A stretch of DNA of 64,000 bases, taken from assembly GCA_963813315.1 (NCBI GenBank), contig CAWEYO010000014.1, positions 62,001 through 126,000 of the forward strand, in the 5' to 3' direction. The translations under genes were made by a program, and so were the position numbers. Below the pieces are notes generated by a model, which saw only the letters and a list, made by a program, of their open reading frames with translations, did not search any database and was not told the DNA's origin. This DNA is from CAWEYO01 sp963813315 (GTDB taxonomy: Bacteria; Pseudomonadota; Alphaproteobacteria; Rhizobiales; Rhizobiaceae). Shown here piece by piece: positions 25,083-33,640 of the stretch; the stretch's first letter is position 1; each line of letters begins with the position of its first letter.

Positions 25083-26453
25083 ATGAAAATCAGGACCGCA
25101 CTTGCCGCATCAACCGCAATATTGCTCGCGGCCGGCGCGCTGGCCTGCGCGCAAGACAACCATTCCCAGATGATGGACGATCAGGAGATCGGCAAGCGTT
25201 TCGAGATCAAGGTGCAAGACCTTCCCGAGCCCTACGCCGATAAAGCCGTACGCGGTTCGCCCAACAGGATGGACCGCGGCACGCACGAGCCTCTGCCGTT
25301 GCAAGGCTTTACGGTCTCGCTCTTTGCGGAAGGGCTGGAGCATCCGCGAAAGCTCCTGGTGCTGGAAAATGGAGATGTGCTGCTCGCCGAGCAGCAGGCT
25401 GGCTACGTTACTTTCCTGCGCGACGCCGACGCTGATGGGAAAGCCGAGACGATTTCACGCTTCGCTGATGGCTTCGATGAGCCCTACGGGATGGCCGTCG
25501 TTCCAAAGGGCGAGAACAAGGGCGACATCCTGGTCGCCGACACGCAGGGCATCTGGCGTGTCCCGTTCAAGCTCGGAGGCATACGCCCCGACATGGGGAA
25601 ACTGCTCAAGCCGAAGGAGCAAAAGGCGGCGCCCGAGACGCCGGCAGACCATATCGCGGTCACTGCGCAAGGCGTGTTCGGTGACGCCACTGGCCACTCC
25701 ACGCGCTCGCTTGTCGTCGATCCGAAGGACGGCACGATGTATGCCGGTGTCGGCTCCATGGGCAACATCGCGGTCGAGCCGGAGGTGAGAGGCACCATCC
25801 AGGCCTTCGACGCCGATGGCTCCAACCAGCGCACCTTTGCTTCGGGAACCCGCAATCCGATAGGCATTCATCTGCATCCTTCCACCGGCAAGCTCTGGGC
25901 GGTGGTGCAGGAGCGCGACGGTCTCGGAAACAATCTCGTTCCGGACTACCTGACCGAGATTTCAAAAGGCGATTTCTATGGCTGGCCATACGCCTATCTT
26001 GGCGGCAGGCCGATGCCCGGCTTTGCCAAGCGGGCGCCCGACAAGGTCGAGAAAGCCAGGATGCCGAAGCTGCTTTTCCAGGCGCATTCCTCGGCGATGG
26101 ACTTCGCCTGGGTGCCCGACAGTTGGCCGGAGGAATATCGCGGCGATGCCATCGTGGCGCTGAAAGGTTCGTGGAACAGTGTTCCGCCTACCGGCTACAA
26201 GCTGGTGCGCGCGAAATTCGAGAATGGCGAGCCCGCCGGCTGGTACGAGAACTTCCTCACCGGCTTCTGGGTCGAGGGAGACAGGCGCGCGACCGTGTGG
26301 GGACGCCCGGCAAGCCTCGCGTTTCTTCCCGACGGCGGCCTGCTGGTTGCCGAAGACACAGGCGGCACGATCTGGAAGATAAGCCCGTCCGATATGATGG
26401 AAACAGGCTCGACCGACGGCAAGCCCATCGCAGCGCCGCTGACCGCGCAGTAG
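25083..26453 (+). CDS. PQQ-dependent sugar dehydrogenase / sorbosone dehydrogenase-like protein
   Basis: A 456-aa exported protein. The signal peptide is MKIRTALAASTAILLAAGAL followed by ACAQ. The mature protein is a beta-propeller of the GSDH/sorbosone dehydrogenase family: FTVSLFAEGLEHPRKLLVLE, GDVLLAEQQAGYV, DEPYGMAVVP, TRSLVVDPKDGTMYAGVGS, GTRNPIGIHLHPSTGKLWAV, ERDGLGNNLVPDYLTEIS and FYGWPYAYLGG. Relatives use pyrroloquinoline quinone to oxidise aldoses or sorbosone in the periplasm. No PQQ-biosynthesis gene is in the window. Monocistronic. The specific sugar is unknown. Confidence 0.85.
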   Translation: MKIRTALAASTAILLAAGALACAQDNHSQMMDDQEIGKRFEIKVQDLPEPYADKAVRGSPNRMDRGTHEPLPLQGFTVSLFAEGLEHPRKLLVLENGDVLLAEQQAGYVTFLRDADADGKAETISRFADGFDEPYGMAVVPKGENKGDILVADTQGIWRVPFKLGGIRPDMGKLLKPKEQKAAPETPADHIAVTAQGVFGDATGHSTRSLVVDPKDGTMYAGVGSMGNIAVEPEVRGTIQAFDADGSNQRTFASGTRNPIGIHLHPSTGKLWAVVQERDGLGNNLVPDYLTEISKGDFYGWPYAYLGGRPMPGFAKRAPDKVEKARMPKLLFQAHSSAMDFAWVPDSWPEEYRGDAIVALKGSWNSVPPTGYKLVRAKFENGEPAGWYENFLTGFWVEGDRRATVWGRPASLAFLPDGGLLVAEDTGGTIWKISPSDMMETGSTDGKPIAAPLTAQ

Positions 26454-26590
26454 GATAGGTCTTCGCGGAGGCGATCCCGGACGCTCCATGCGCAATCCTC
26501 TTGCACAGTGGAAATCGCTCCTGTAGACATCCGGCAATGCAAGCGCGTCCGCACATTTCCGTGTCCTGCCCGTCCGCTATCGCGGGGGAG

Positions 26591-26653
26591 ATGTTGCGCG
26601 CGCTTTTTTCTGCCCTTCTTCTCGGCCTTATTGGCGGTCGCCGGGCTCGCTGA
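26591..26653 (+). CDS. Possible Leu-rich leader peptide upstream of leuA
   Basis: A 20-codon frame starting ATGTTGCGCGCGCTT, encoding a peptide with seven Leu/Ile among the middle codons including three consecutive Leu codons (CTT CTT CTC), ending at TGA 26651-26653. It lies 133 bp upstream of leuA, the first enzyme of leucine synthesis, and is directly followed by a hairpin. GGGGGAG precedes the ATG but with spacing that is shorter than usual. By analogy with leader-peptide control of amino acid operons this may sense charged tRNA-Leu. It could also be a chance frame; moderate to low certainty. Confidence 0.4.
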   Translation: MLRALFSALLLGLIGGRRAR

Positions 26654-26699
26654 AGGAGCGCCCGGCGGTCGTTAGAGCCGAACGGGCCGCATGCTCCTT
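26653..26699 (+). promoter_or_regulatory. Long hairpin between the Leu-rich frame and leuA
   Basis: AAGGAGC (26653-26659) pairs with GCTCCTT (26693-26699), and GCCCG (26660-26664) with CGGGC (26683-26687). There is no U-tail, so it would not be a simple terminator. The rest of the 332-bp leuA upstream region (26454-26785) holds the Leu-rich frame, a tiny ATGAACCTTCTATAG frame at 26717, and no other recognised feature. Confidence 0.5.
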
Positions 26700-26785
26700 G
26701 CCAGTCACATTTCCTGAATGAACCTTCTATAGTGGCGCTGCTTGCGCCGGTGGCGAAGCCCCGCAAGCCGCCCGGAGACGAGACC

Positions 26786-28495
26786 ATGAACCAGAGAGCA
26801 GAAATTCGCGCGGCCGGCGGAATGCCTGATGCCGCCGTGAAGTACCAGCCTTACCCCGCTGTCGGCCTTGCCGACCGCACCTGGCCATCAAAGCGCATCG
26901 AGAAGGCACCCGTCTGGTGTTCGGTCGACCTTCGCGACGGCAACCAGGCGCTGATCGACCCGATGGGCCACGACCGCAAGGCCAGGATGTTCGCGCTGCT
27001 CCTCGAGATGGGGTTCAAGGAGATCGAAGTCGGGTTTCCCTCCGCTTCGCAAACCGATTTCGACTTCGCCCGCTGGACGATCGAGGATGGCAATGTTCCC
27101 GACGATGTGTCGCTGCAGGTGCTGGTCCAGTGCCGGCCAGAGCTGATCACCCGCACGTTTGAATCGCTCGAGGGTGCCAGGCGGCCGATCGTGCACTTCT
27201 ATAATTCGACAAGCGAACTGCAACGTCGCGTCGTATTCGAGAAGGATGTGGCCGGCATCAAGCAGATTGCGACCGACGCAGCCAGGATGATCACCGACAT
27301 GGCGGCAAAGGCCGGCGGTGGCTTCCGCTTCCAGTATTCGCCCGAAAGCTTCACCGGCACGGAGCTGGAAGTGTCGCTCGAGATCTGCAACGCTGTCACT
27401 GAGATCGTCAGGCCGACGGCCGAAAACAAGCTGATCATCAACCTGCCCGCCACCGTCGAGATGTCCACGCCCAATATCTATGCGGACCAGATCGAATGGA
27501 TGTGCCGCCAGCTTGACAGTCGAGAAAACCTGATCGTCTCGCTGCACCCTCACAATGACCGCGGCACCGGCGTGGCCGCCACCGAACTCGGACTGATGGC
27601 GGGCGCCGATCGCGTGGAGGGCACGCTGTTCGGCAATGGCGAGCGCACCGGCAACGTCGATCTCGTAACGCTGGCGCTCAATATGTACACGCAGGGCGTC
27701 GACCCCGCGCTGGATTGCTCCGACATCACCAGGATGAGGGAGGTCTACGAATATTCGAACCAGCTCCCCATTGGCGAACGCCATCCCTATGTGGGGGAAC
27801 TGGTCTATACGGCGTTTTCCGGTTCCCACCAGGACGCCATCAACAAGGGCATGAAGGCTTTGAAGAAGGCCAACAAGCCGCAGTGGGAGGTGCCATACCT
27901 GCCGATCGATCCGCAGGATGTCGGCCGCACATACGAAGCGATTATCCGCATCAACTCACAGTCCGGCAAGGGCGGCATCGCCTATGTGCTCCAGGCGGAC
28001 TATGGCCTCCACCTGCCGCGCAACCTGCAGGTCGAATTTAGCCGCGACATCCAGTCGATCACCGACGCGGAAGGCAAGGAGGTGCCGTCGAAGCGCATCT
28101 ATGACCGTTTCCGCGAGGTTTATGTCGACCAGCCGGGCGCAAGGCTGAAATTCCTTGATCACCAGACCTACCCGAATACGGAGAAAAAGGGTCTGCGCGT
28201 CGTCGAGGCGACGATATTGGACAATGGCGTCGAGAGGACGATCAGCGGCTCCGGCACCGGGCCGATCGACGGCTTCGTCGACGCGCTGTGCCGCCACATC
28301 GGCATTCCTCTGTCGGTGTTCGACTATTCGGAGCACTCGTTGCAGCAAGGTTCCGATGCGGCCGCGATCAGCTACATGGAAGTGGAACATTCTGGCGGAA
28401 AGATTTTCGGAGCGGGAATCAACACCAACATCGTCGCCGCATCGCTGGAGGCGGTCGTGTCAGCCGCCAACCGTGTCCTGCAACTTGCGGGATGA
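26786..28495 (+). CDS. leuA: 2-isopropylmalate synthase
   Basis: A 569-aa enzyme that condenses acetyl-CoA with 2-oxoisovalerate, the committed step of leucine synthesis. The catalytic TIM barrel starts at VWCSVDLRDGNQALIDPMG (metal-site Asp in the DLRDGNQ motif), with HFYNSTSELQRRVVF, FQYSPESFTGTE, VSLHPHNDRGTGVAATEL and LFGNGERTGNVDL. The C-terminal third is the regulatory LeuA dimer domain. The length and the N-terminal WPSKRIEKAPVW match the long, actinobacterial-like LeuA class. Start at 26786 follows CCGGAGACGAG; an alternative frame start further upstream adds non-family residues. It is probably feedback-inhibited by leucine, and a leader peptide may add transcriptional control. Confidence 0.95.
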   Translation: MNQRAEIRAAGGMPDAAVKYQPYPAVGLADRTWPSKRIEKAPVWCSVDLRDGNQALIDPMGHDRKARMFALLLEMGFKEIEVGFPSASQTDFDFARWTIEDGNVPDDVSLQVLVQCRPELITRTFESLEGARRPIVHFYNSTSELQRRVVFEKDVAGIKQIATDAARMITDMAAKAGGGFRFQYSPESFTGTELEVSLEICNAVTEIVRPTAENKLIINLPATVEMSTPNIYADQIEWMCRQLDSRENLIVSLHPHNDRGTGVAATELGLMAGADRVEGTLFGNGERTGNVDLVTLALNMYTQGVDPALDCSDITRMREVYEYSNQLPIGERHPYVGELVYTAFSGSHQDAINKGMKALKKANKPQWEVPYLPIDPQDVGRTYEAIIRINSQSGKGGIAYVLQADYGLHLPRNLQVEFSRDIQSITDAEGKEVPSKRIYDRFREVYVDQPGARLKFLDHQTYPNTEKKGLRVVEATILDNGVERTISGSGTGPIDGFVDALCRHIGIPLSVFDYSEHSLQQGSDAAAISYMEVEHSGGKIFGAGINTNIVAASLEAVVSAANRVLQLAG

Positions 28496-28546
28496 TCAGG
28501 CGGAGCGGCTTGCGTCCGATGCGGTAGTTGGAGGCAGGCGATTTCT

Positions 28547-29305
28547 GTGAACGCGCGACTTCATGCGGCCGAAGTTGGCACCGGTACGCCCGCCATTGTC
28601 CTGCTGCACGGTCTTGCCGGGTGCAGTGGGCTGTGGCTTCCCATCCAGCAGGCGCTGGCCCGCGAGGCGCGCACGCTCGCCTATGATCTGCCCGGCCACG
28701 GCAAATCGCTCGGCTGGCCGGAAGCCGGGCCGGCGAAGATCGCTTCACGGGCCGTGCTTGAAGATCTGGCAGCGCGTGGCATCGAGCATTTTCATCTGGT
28801 GGGCCATTCCATGGGCGGAGCGGTCGCGGCGCTGATGGCGCTCGCCGAATCGTCGCGCGTGCTTTCGCTGACGCTGCTTGCGCCGGGCGGATTTGGGGAG
28901 GAGATCAACGGCCGTCTGCTCCGGCGCTACGCGGCGGCGGCGACGGAAAGCGAAATCCAGAGCTGCCTCGAAATGATGGTCGGGTGGGCGAATCCTGTGC
29001 GGCCGGAAAGTGTCCGCATGCTTGCACAAATGCGGGCGGTCCCCGGCCAGACCGGGAAGCTGGTCGCGATTGCAGCCTTGATTGCCCGCAACGAACGGCA
29101 AGGCGTCATTGCACGCGACAAGCTTGCGGGGCTTTCCATGCCGGTCAGCGTCGCGTGGGGGCTCCTCGACAACGTCTTGCCGGTCCGGCAAACAGCCGCC
29201 CTACCGCCGCTCTTTGCCTTGCACCTCGTTCCGGATGCCGGCCACATGCTGGCGGAGGAGGTTCCGGAATTCGTGACGGCTCTCATCCGGCAGAATGTCC
29301 GCTGA
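28547..29305 (+). CDS. Alpha/beta hydrolase
   Basis: A 252-aa alpha/beta-fold hydrolase: oxyanion-hole HG in LLHGLAG, nucleophile serine in HLVGHSMGG (near residue 88), acid region in WGLLDNVLPV and catalytic His in PDAGHMLAEE. Esterase, lipase or related activity; the substrate is not evident. Begins with a GTG preceded by GGAGG. It follows leuA by about 50 bp on the same strand and may be co-transcribed. Confidence 0.85.
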   Translation: MNARLHAAEVGTGTPAIVLLHGLAGCSGLWLPIQQALAREARTLAYDLPGHGKSLGWPEAGPAKIASRAVLEDLAARGIEHFHLVGHSMGGAVAALMALAESSRVLSLTLLAPGGFGEEINGRLLRRYAAAATESEIQSCLEMMVGWANPVRPESVRMLAQMRAVPGQTGKLVAIAALIARNERQGVIARDKLAGLSMPVSVAWGLLDNVLPVRQTAALPPLFALHLVPDAGHMLAEEVPEFVTALIRQNVR

Positions 29306-29359
29306 GTTGCCGCATTAATACCAAGCGGCGGTTTCGGATGCATCGGCCGGTCAGGTGTG

Positions 29360-29374
29360 TTAATCGTTCATTAA
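29360..29374 (+). promoter_or_regulatory. CtrA-like binding site
   Basis: TTAATCGTTCATTAA matches the CtrA consensus TTAA-N7-TTAA exactly. It lies 46-60 bp upstream of the start codon of the membrane protein at 29421, a sensible position for a CtrA-controlled promoter. CtrA is the alphaproteobacterial cell-cycle regulator; binding is inferred from sequence only. Confidence 0.5.
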
Positions 29375-29420
29375 CAGGGCTGTGTGGGGTCAAGCCGGCC
29401 CGTGAGTGGAGTTGGGCCTG

Positions 29421-30038
29421 ATGAGCGATGCAGGTGAGAACGTGACGGCGATCGACAAGGGCCGCAGGCTTTCGGACGCCATCCGCGATGTCAGGAACGC
29501 CGCGGCAGATCGCGATGACGTTGTGGTCGACATGCGCGAGGCGCAGCGGATGCGGCTCGAACTGCTGGCCGCCGAATTGGCGCCGGTCATTGCCGATGTG
29601 CCAGTGGATATCGACTGGTTCGATTTCGTGATCTCGTCCGGCCTGCAGCCCCGGCTGTGGATCGACGCGGTAAGCCATGTCTCCATGGGACGCGATCGCC
29701 GCACATACCGTTTCCTCAGAGATACGCGTCTCGGGCGGGTGGTGCTTGCGGAATCGACCGACATGAAGCCGGTCGCCGACCAGGTGACCCGCTATGTCGC
29801 CGAGCGCATCATCGAACGGCAGCGCATGATCGAGGACGGCGTCGCGCCTGCGTATGACGGCGAAAAAAGGGTGGCCGTACCGGAAGTCCTGCCGGCTGCC
29901 AGCCGGCGTCGTCCGCGCTGGAAGGCGTTTGCGTCCGGCTTCGGCCTGGTGCTTGCGGGCGGCGCGGTCGCATTGCCATTGGTTATCACCGCTGCGTGGC
30001 TATGGGAAAAGCTGTCGACGATCAAGGTTACCTTCTGA
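29421..30038 (+). CDS. Uncharacterised protein with a C-terminal membrane anchor
   Basis: A 205-aa protein. The first ~170 residues are charged and soluble (VDMREAQRMRLELLAAELAP, WFDFVISSGLQPRLWIDAVS, SMGRDRRTYRFLRDTRLGRV), followed by one hydrophobic segment ASGFGLVLAGGAVALPLVIT and a short tail. No known motif. The DADDY-like WIDAVSHVSM and RTYRFLRDTRLG blocks look conserved in rhizobia, which is impression only. A CtrA-like box upstream suggests cell-cycle control. Its last codons overlap the phosphoesterase tail by 11 bp. A GTG at 29406 is an alternative start. Confidence 0.75.
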   Translation: MSDAGENVTAIDKGRRLSDAIRDVRNAAADRDDVVVDMREAQRMRLELLAAELAPVIADVPVDIDWFDFVISSGLQPRLWIDAVSHVSMGRDRRTYRFLRDTRLGRVVLAESTDMKPVADQVTRYVAERIIERQRMIEDGVAPAYDGEKRVAVPEVLPAASRRRPRWKAFASGFGLVLAGGAVALPLVITAAWLWEKLSTIKVTF

Positions 30039-30978
30039 CAACGATCGGCTCGACCGCGACGGGCCGTGGCAACGTTTCCCCGTCCAGGTCCACCGACAGC
30101 AGCTCGCTGGGCGGCATTGCCGCTCCTGTGAGGCCGCGTCGCGTCAGGTGAAGTCTCCAATCACCCTTCTCGCCTGAAATATCGAGCAGATTGTATTGTG
30201 CTGCCGGCTTCGAGCCGACCGGCGCCTGACCGGCGGCGGCGACGCCGACGACGGGCACCTGCCCATGCGCCCCGGCGATGGAATAGAGGCTCGGCAGGTG
30301 GGAATGGCCATGCAGCACCAGTTCAGCGCCGTGGCGGAGCACGGTCTTCTGGAAGCGGCCGATGCCGAACAGGCGCTTGTGTTGTGGCACTGCGTTCCTG
30401 ATCGGCGGATGGTGGATCATCACGACGCGGAACAGGCCGTTCCTGCCGGTCGCGTCGAGCAACCTGGCAAGGCGGCGGCCTTGCGCTTCGCGGAAGTATC
30501 CCGTTGCCATGAACGGCGCGGTCGCGCGCGCTGAAGTTACGCCAATAAGGGCGACATTGCCTCGCACCTTCAGATAAGGGAACGCGTGACGGTCCCTTGG
30601 GGGGCTCGCACCGTCGCTGGTCATCCAGCCACCCCAGGCGCGGCAAACCTTGTCGAAGGCGCCGGGCACATAGGCGTCGTGATTGCCGGGCACCACCGAG
30701 ACGACGTCGCCATTGCCGAGAAGTTCCAGCCACTGCCTTGACATGTCGATTTCGATATCGAGCGCGAGATTCACCAGATCGCCGGTCACCGCGATATGAT
30801 CCGGCGCGGCAGCTTTCATATCTGCTACGATCGTGTCGATGACATTGTCATGCAGGAACTGGCGCCGGTTGCGGTGCCAGTTCACATAGCCGGTGATCCG
30901 CTTGGAGACGAGATCGCGATAGGCTACATCGGGAAGCGGACCCAGATGGACGTCGGAAAGATGCGCGAGCCTGAACAT
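30028..30978 (-). CDS. Metallophosphoesterase
   Basis: A 316-aa calcineurin-like phosphoesterase with all signature blocks: LSDVHLG at the N-terminus, TGDLVNLAL, VVPGNHDAY, and LHGHSHLP. These residues bind two metals that cleave a phosphoester. Homologues include 3',5'-cyclic-nucleotide phosphodiesterase CpdA and UDP-diacylglucosamine pyrophosphatase types; which it is cannot be told. Soluble. Tail-to-tail overlap of 11 bp with the membrane protein at 29421. A dispersed repeat lies just upstream of its start. Confidence 0.9.
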   Translation of the reverse strand: MFRLAHLSDVHLGPLPDVAYRDLVSKRITGYVNWHRNRRQFLHDNVIDTIVADMKAAAPDHIAVTGDLVNLALDIEIDMSRQWLELLGNGDVVSVVPGNHDAYVPGAFDKVCRAWGGWMTSDGASPPRDRHAFPYLKVRGNVALIGVTSARATAPFMATGYFREAQGRRLARLLDATGRNGLFRVVMIHHPPIRNAVPQHKRLFGIGRFQKTVLRHGAELVLHGHSHLPSLYSIAGAHGQVPVVGVAAAGQAPVGSKPAAQYNLLDISGEKGDWRLHLTRRGLTGAAMPPSELLSVDLDGETLPRPVAVEPIVVRR

Positions 30979-30989
30979 GACACACTTCT

Positions 30990-31060
30990 ACAGCATGATG
31001 CCGAAATGGTGACAGACCTTTCGGACAAGATCATGCGGAAAAACAGGAACTTAGAGCAAG
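30990..31060. repeat. Dispersed palindromic repeat with GCATGATGCCGAAA arms
   Basis: GCATGATGCCGAAATGG opposite TTTCGGACAAGATCATGC forms arms around a short loop. This motif (GCATGAT...CCGAAA...TTTCGG...ATCATGC) is one of the common rhizobial intergenic elements. Only one copy is seen here. It lies in the spacer between the phosphoesterase start and the Nudix gene. Confidence 0.7.
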
Positions 31061-31133
31061 TTTCAAGAGGCTCGAAGAGAACGCGTCCCGTTCCGGGGAA
31101 CGGCGCATCCGCCTGCTGGCCGCTGTCCGCCCG

Positions 31134-31631
31134 ATGAACGGCAGCGAGGACGTGCGGTTCGTTCAGACCGGCTGGCCGGGGCTGCGTGCAAGGCTATTCC
31201 ACATCTACTTCCTGCTGAGGCGCCCGATGACGCTCGGGGTGCGCGGCCTTGTCTATGACAAGGCAACCAATTCGGTGTTTCTTGTCCGACACACCTATGT
31301 GCCCGGCTGGCAGCTGCCCGGCGGCGGCGTCGAAACCGAAGAGACGATAGTCGACGCGCTGAAGCGCGAACTTGGCGAAGAGGGCAATATCGAATTGCTG
31401 GGGCCGCCGGAGCTCAAATCGTTCCATCTCAACAGGCGATCAAGCAAGCGCGACCACGTAGCGCTCTATTTCATCCCCGCTTTCCGGCAGACTGCGCCGC
31501 GGCTCGCTGACCGCGAAATCGCGGAAGCCGGCTTCTTTCCGCTCGACCGGCTGCCGGAAGATACGACGCCCGCCACTTTGCGCCGGCTGGCCGAAATTTT
31601 CGATGGCGCAGCGGTTTCGCCTAACTGGTAG
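31134..31631 (+). CDS. Nudix hydrolase
   Basis: A 165-aa protein with a complete Nudix box, beginning GGGVETEETIVDAL and continuing KRELGEEGNI, fitting the pattern G-x5-E-x7-R-E-x-x-E-E-x-G. It would hydrolyse a nucleoside diphosphate linked to another group; the substrate is unknown. N-terminal GWPGLRARLFHIYFLLRRPM suggests a membrane-proximal or hydrophobic start. The stop codon is adjacent to the tail of the glutathionyl reductase (convergent). Confidence 0.85.
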   Translation: MNGSEDVRFVQTGWPGLRARLFHIYFLLRRPMTLGVRGLVYDKATNSVFLVRHTYVPGWQLPGGGVETEETIVDALKRELGEEGNIELLGPPELKSFHLNRRSSKRDHVALYFIPAFRQTAPRLADREIAEAGFFPLDRLPEDTTPATLRRLAEIFDGAAVSPNW

Positions 31632-32621
31632 TCAAGCCGCCTTGCGGAACCGGTTCCGGTCGTGCGGTGCCGCATAGTCGATTTCCGGTCCAAGCGGCAC
31701 GATGCGGGTCGGGTTGATCGTTTCATGGCTGCCATAATAGTGTTTCTTCACGTGGGGAATATCGACGGTCGCCGCCACGCCCGGCACCTGGTAGAGGTCA
31801 CGAAGATAGTTCGACAGGTTGGGATAGTCGGCGATGCGCCGCAGGTTGCACTTGAAATGGCCGAAATATACAGGGTCGAAGCGCACAAGCGTCGTGAACA
31901 GCCGCCAGTCTGCCTCGGTGAGACTGCCACCGGTAAGGTAACGTTGGCGCGAGAGGATGTCTTCGAGCGTGTTTAGCGTTGAAAAGAGCTCGTCGAAAGC
32001 CTGCTCGTAAGCTTCCTGCCTTGTGGCAAACCCCGCGCGATAGACCCCGTTGTTGACGGTTGCATAGATCGTGGCGTTCAGGTCGTCGATCTTTTTCCGC
32101 AAGGGCTCGGGATAGAAGTCGAGCGCGGCGTCACCCCATTCATTGAAAGCCGAATTGAACATGCGGATGATCTCGGCGAACTCATTGGAGACGATCGTCT
32201 CTTCCTTCCTGTCCCACAGAACGGGCACGCTCACGCGGCCCGAATAGTTGGGAGCGGCCCTGCTGTATATCTGATGCAGAAAGTCGAGCCCGTAGAGATG
32301 GTCACCGGTACCACCGTCCTTGGCGAGAAACGTCCAGCCGTCCTCACCGAGAAAGTGGTGGACGACCGATACCGAAATCAGGTCTTCGAGCTTCTTCAGC
32401 TTGCGGAAAATCAGTGTCCGGTGCGCCCACGGACAGGCGAGCGAGACATAGAGATGGTAGCGGCCGGGCTCGGCCTTGAAGCTGCGTCCGTGGCCGGGGC
32501 CCGGCCTGCCGTCGCTGGTTACCCAGTTGCGGAACTGCGTCTGCGATCTTACGAATTCTCCGCTGCGCCTCTCAGGGGCGTAGGAATGGCGATGCCACAC
32601 ACCGTCAACGAGCAATCCCAT
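31632..32621 (-). CDS. yqjG: Glutathionyl-hydroquinone reductase
   Basis: A 329-aa Xi-class glutathione transferase. The catalytic cysteine is in SLACPWAHRT (Cys63), and HHFLGEDGWTF, SVPVLWDRKEETIVSNESA-like VSVPVLWDRKEETIV, TNNGVYRAGFATRQEAYEQA-like NNGVYRAGFATRQEAYEQA and EADWRLFTTLVRFDPVYFGH identify the YqjG/ECM4 group. It removes glutathione from glutathionylated hydroquinones, a cytoplasmic detoxification role. Start at 32621. Convergent with the Nudix gene. Confidence 0.92.
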   Translation of the reverse strand: MGLLVDGVWHRHSYAPERRSGEFVRSQTQFRNWVTSDGRPGPGHGRSFKAEPGRYHLYVSLACPWAHRTLIFRKLKKLEDLISVSVVHHFLGEDGWTFLAKDGGTGDHLYGLDFLHQIYSRAAPNYSGRVSVPVLWDRKEETIVSNEFAEIIRMFNSAFNEWGDAALDFYPEPLRKKIDDLNATIYATVNNGVYRAGFATRQEAYEQAFDELFSTLNTLEDILSRQRYLTGGSLTEADWRLFTTLVRFDPVYFGHFKCNLRRIADYPNLSNYLRDLYQVPGVAATVDIPHVKKHYYGSHETINPTRIVPLGPEIDYAAPHDRNRFRKAA

Positions 32622-33076
32622 ATGGTTCTCCTTCGCTCTGCCCCTCGATCATCACCCAACCACACATTGAATTTAGGTCATGCTCAGGAATTGCCCAATC
32701 CTGCAGACGGAAAACAGTCCGTCACCAAGGCAAGATGATCTTCCTTGTCCGGCAGGACAGAGGGGTGTGCTTGGCAGGTGAATGGTGAATGGTGAATGGG
32801 GGAGAACGATGGCGACTGGCGAAACCCGACGCGCCGGCCGCCATCATTGCAGGAGTGTGGGAGACGATGGACCGAAGGCGCCTGCCGCCCGGAACCGCGA
32901 ACGCCCATGGAGCAAAAAAGGCTGATGGACGCGCGAAAGATTTGATGCTAGCGGGAGCGTCCGATGATGATCCGCTGTGCACTCCGGTTCGACCGACGAC
33001 GAATGGGGCTTCGCGCCTGACGGCGCCCGCTCGCCGATTTGCCGCGTCCAGCGGCATCGTTCCGCTTCGCATCCGG
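32622..33076. other. Intergenic region with mosaic repeat fragment and tandem heptamer
   Basis: 455 bp between divergent genes with no convincing gene; codon use in the open frames is poor and none resembles a known protein. It contains CCGGCAGGACAGAGGGG (32751-), a fragment of the inverted-repeat family seen at 10457, and three tandem copies of GTGAATG near 32777-32797. Promoters for both neighbours should lie here. Confidence 0.5.
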
Positions 33077-33604
33077 ATGCAATTCATGAATGCCGCCGAC
33101 GTCATCTATCTGCCGGAACTTCCGGCGCACACCCCTGAAATCGATCACATCAATGAAGAGGCGTTCGGGCCCGGCCGGTTTGTGCGCGCCGCCTACAGGA
33201 TCCGTGAAGGCGGGCCGCATGAGCGCGCGCTGTCCTTCGTGGCGCTGCACGGCGACGCGGTCGTTGCGTCGGTCAGGCTCACCCGCGTCGCCGCCGGAAA
33301 GGGCAGGGCACTGTTGCTTGGCCCGCTTGCGGTCCGCCCGGCATACAAGAACATCGGCATCGGCCGTAAGCTTGTCAGGATCGCATTGGCGGAAGCCGTG
33401 AAAGCCGGCGCTCCGGCGGTTGTCCTGGTCGGCGACGAGCCCTACTACGGACCCTTGGGCTTCAAGAAGATTCCGCGCGGCCAGATTTCGATGCCGTGTC
33501 CGGTCGATCTCGACCGGCTACTCGCCGTCGAGATCGAGCCCGGCTCGGTGGCCTTGCTGACTGGCATGGTCGATCACGAGGACCGGGCGAAGCTGGAGGC
33601 GTAG
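33077..33604 (+). CDS. GNAT family N-acetyltransferase
   Basis: A 175-aa acetyltransferase of the YhbS type: INEEAFGPGRFVRAAYRIRE near the N-terminus, the CoA-binding ALLLGPLAVRPAYKNIGIGR and AVVLVGDEPYYGPLGFKKI. Substrate unknown. Start chosen at 33077 (MQFMNAADVIYLPELP); the frame is open for another ~95 codons upstream but those residues have no family resemblance. No strong ribosome binding site, so 33086 is an alternative. Confidence 0.82.
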   Translation: MQFMNAADVIYLPELPAHTPEIDHINEEAFGPGRFVRAAYRIREGGPHERALSFVALHGDAVVASVRLTRVAAGKGRALLLGPLAVRPAYKNIGIGRKLVRIALAEAVKAGAPAVVLVGDEPYYGPLGFKKIPRGQISMPCPVDLDRLLAVEIEPGSVALLTGMVDHEDRAKLEA

Positions 33605-33640
33605 CGGCCGTTGTCCCATGCGACCAGCGGAACACGTCAG

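Noticed and set aside
26717..26731. Tiny frame MNLL just before leuA
   Set aside because: Only four codons and no ribosome binding site; kept only as a side note to the longer Leu-rich frame.
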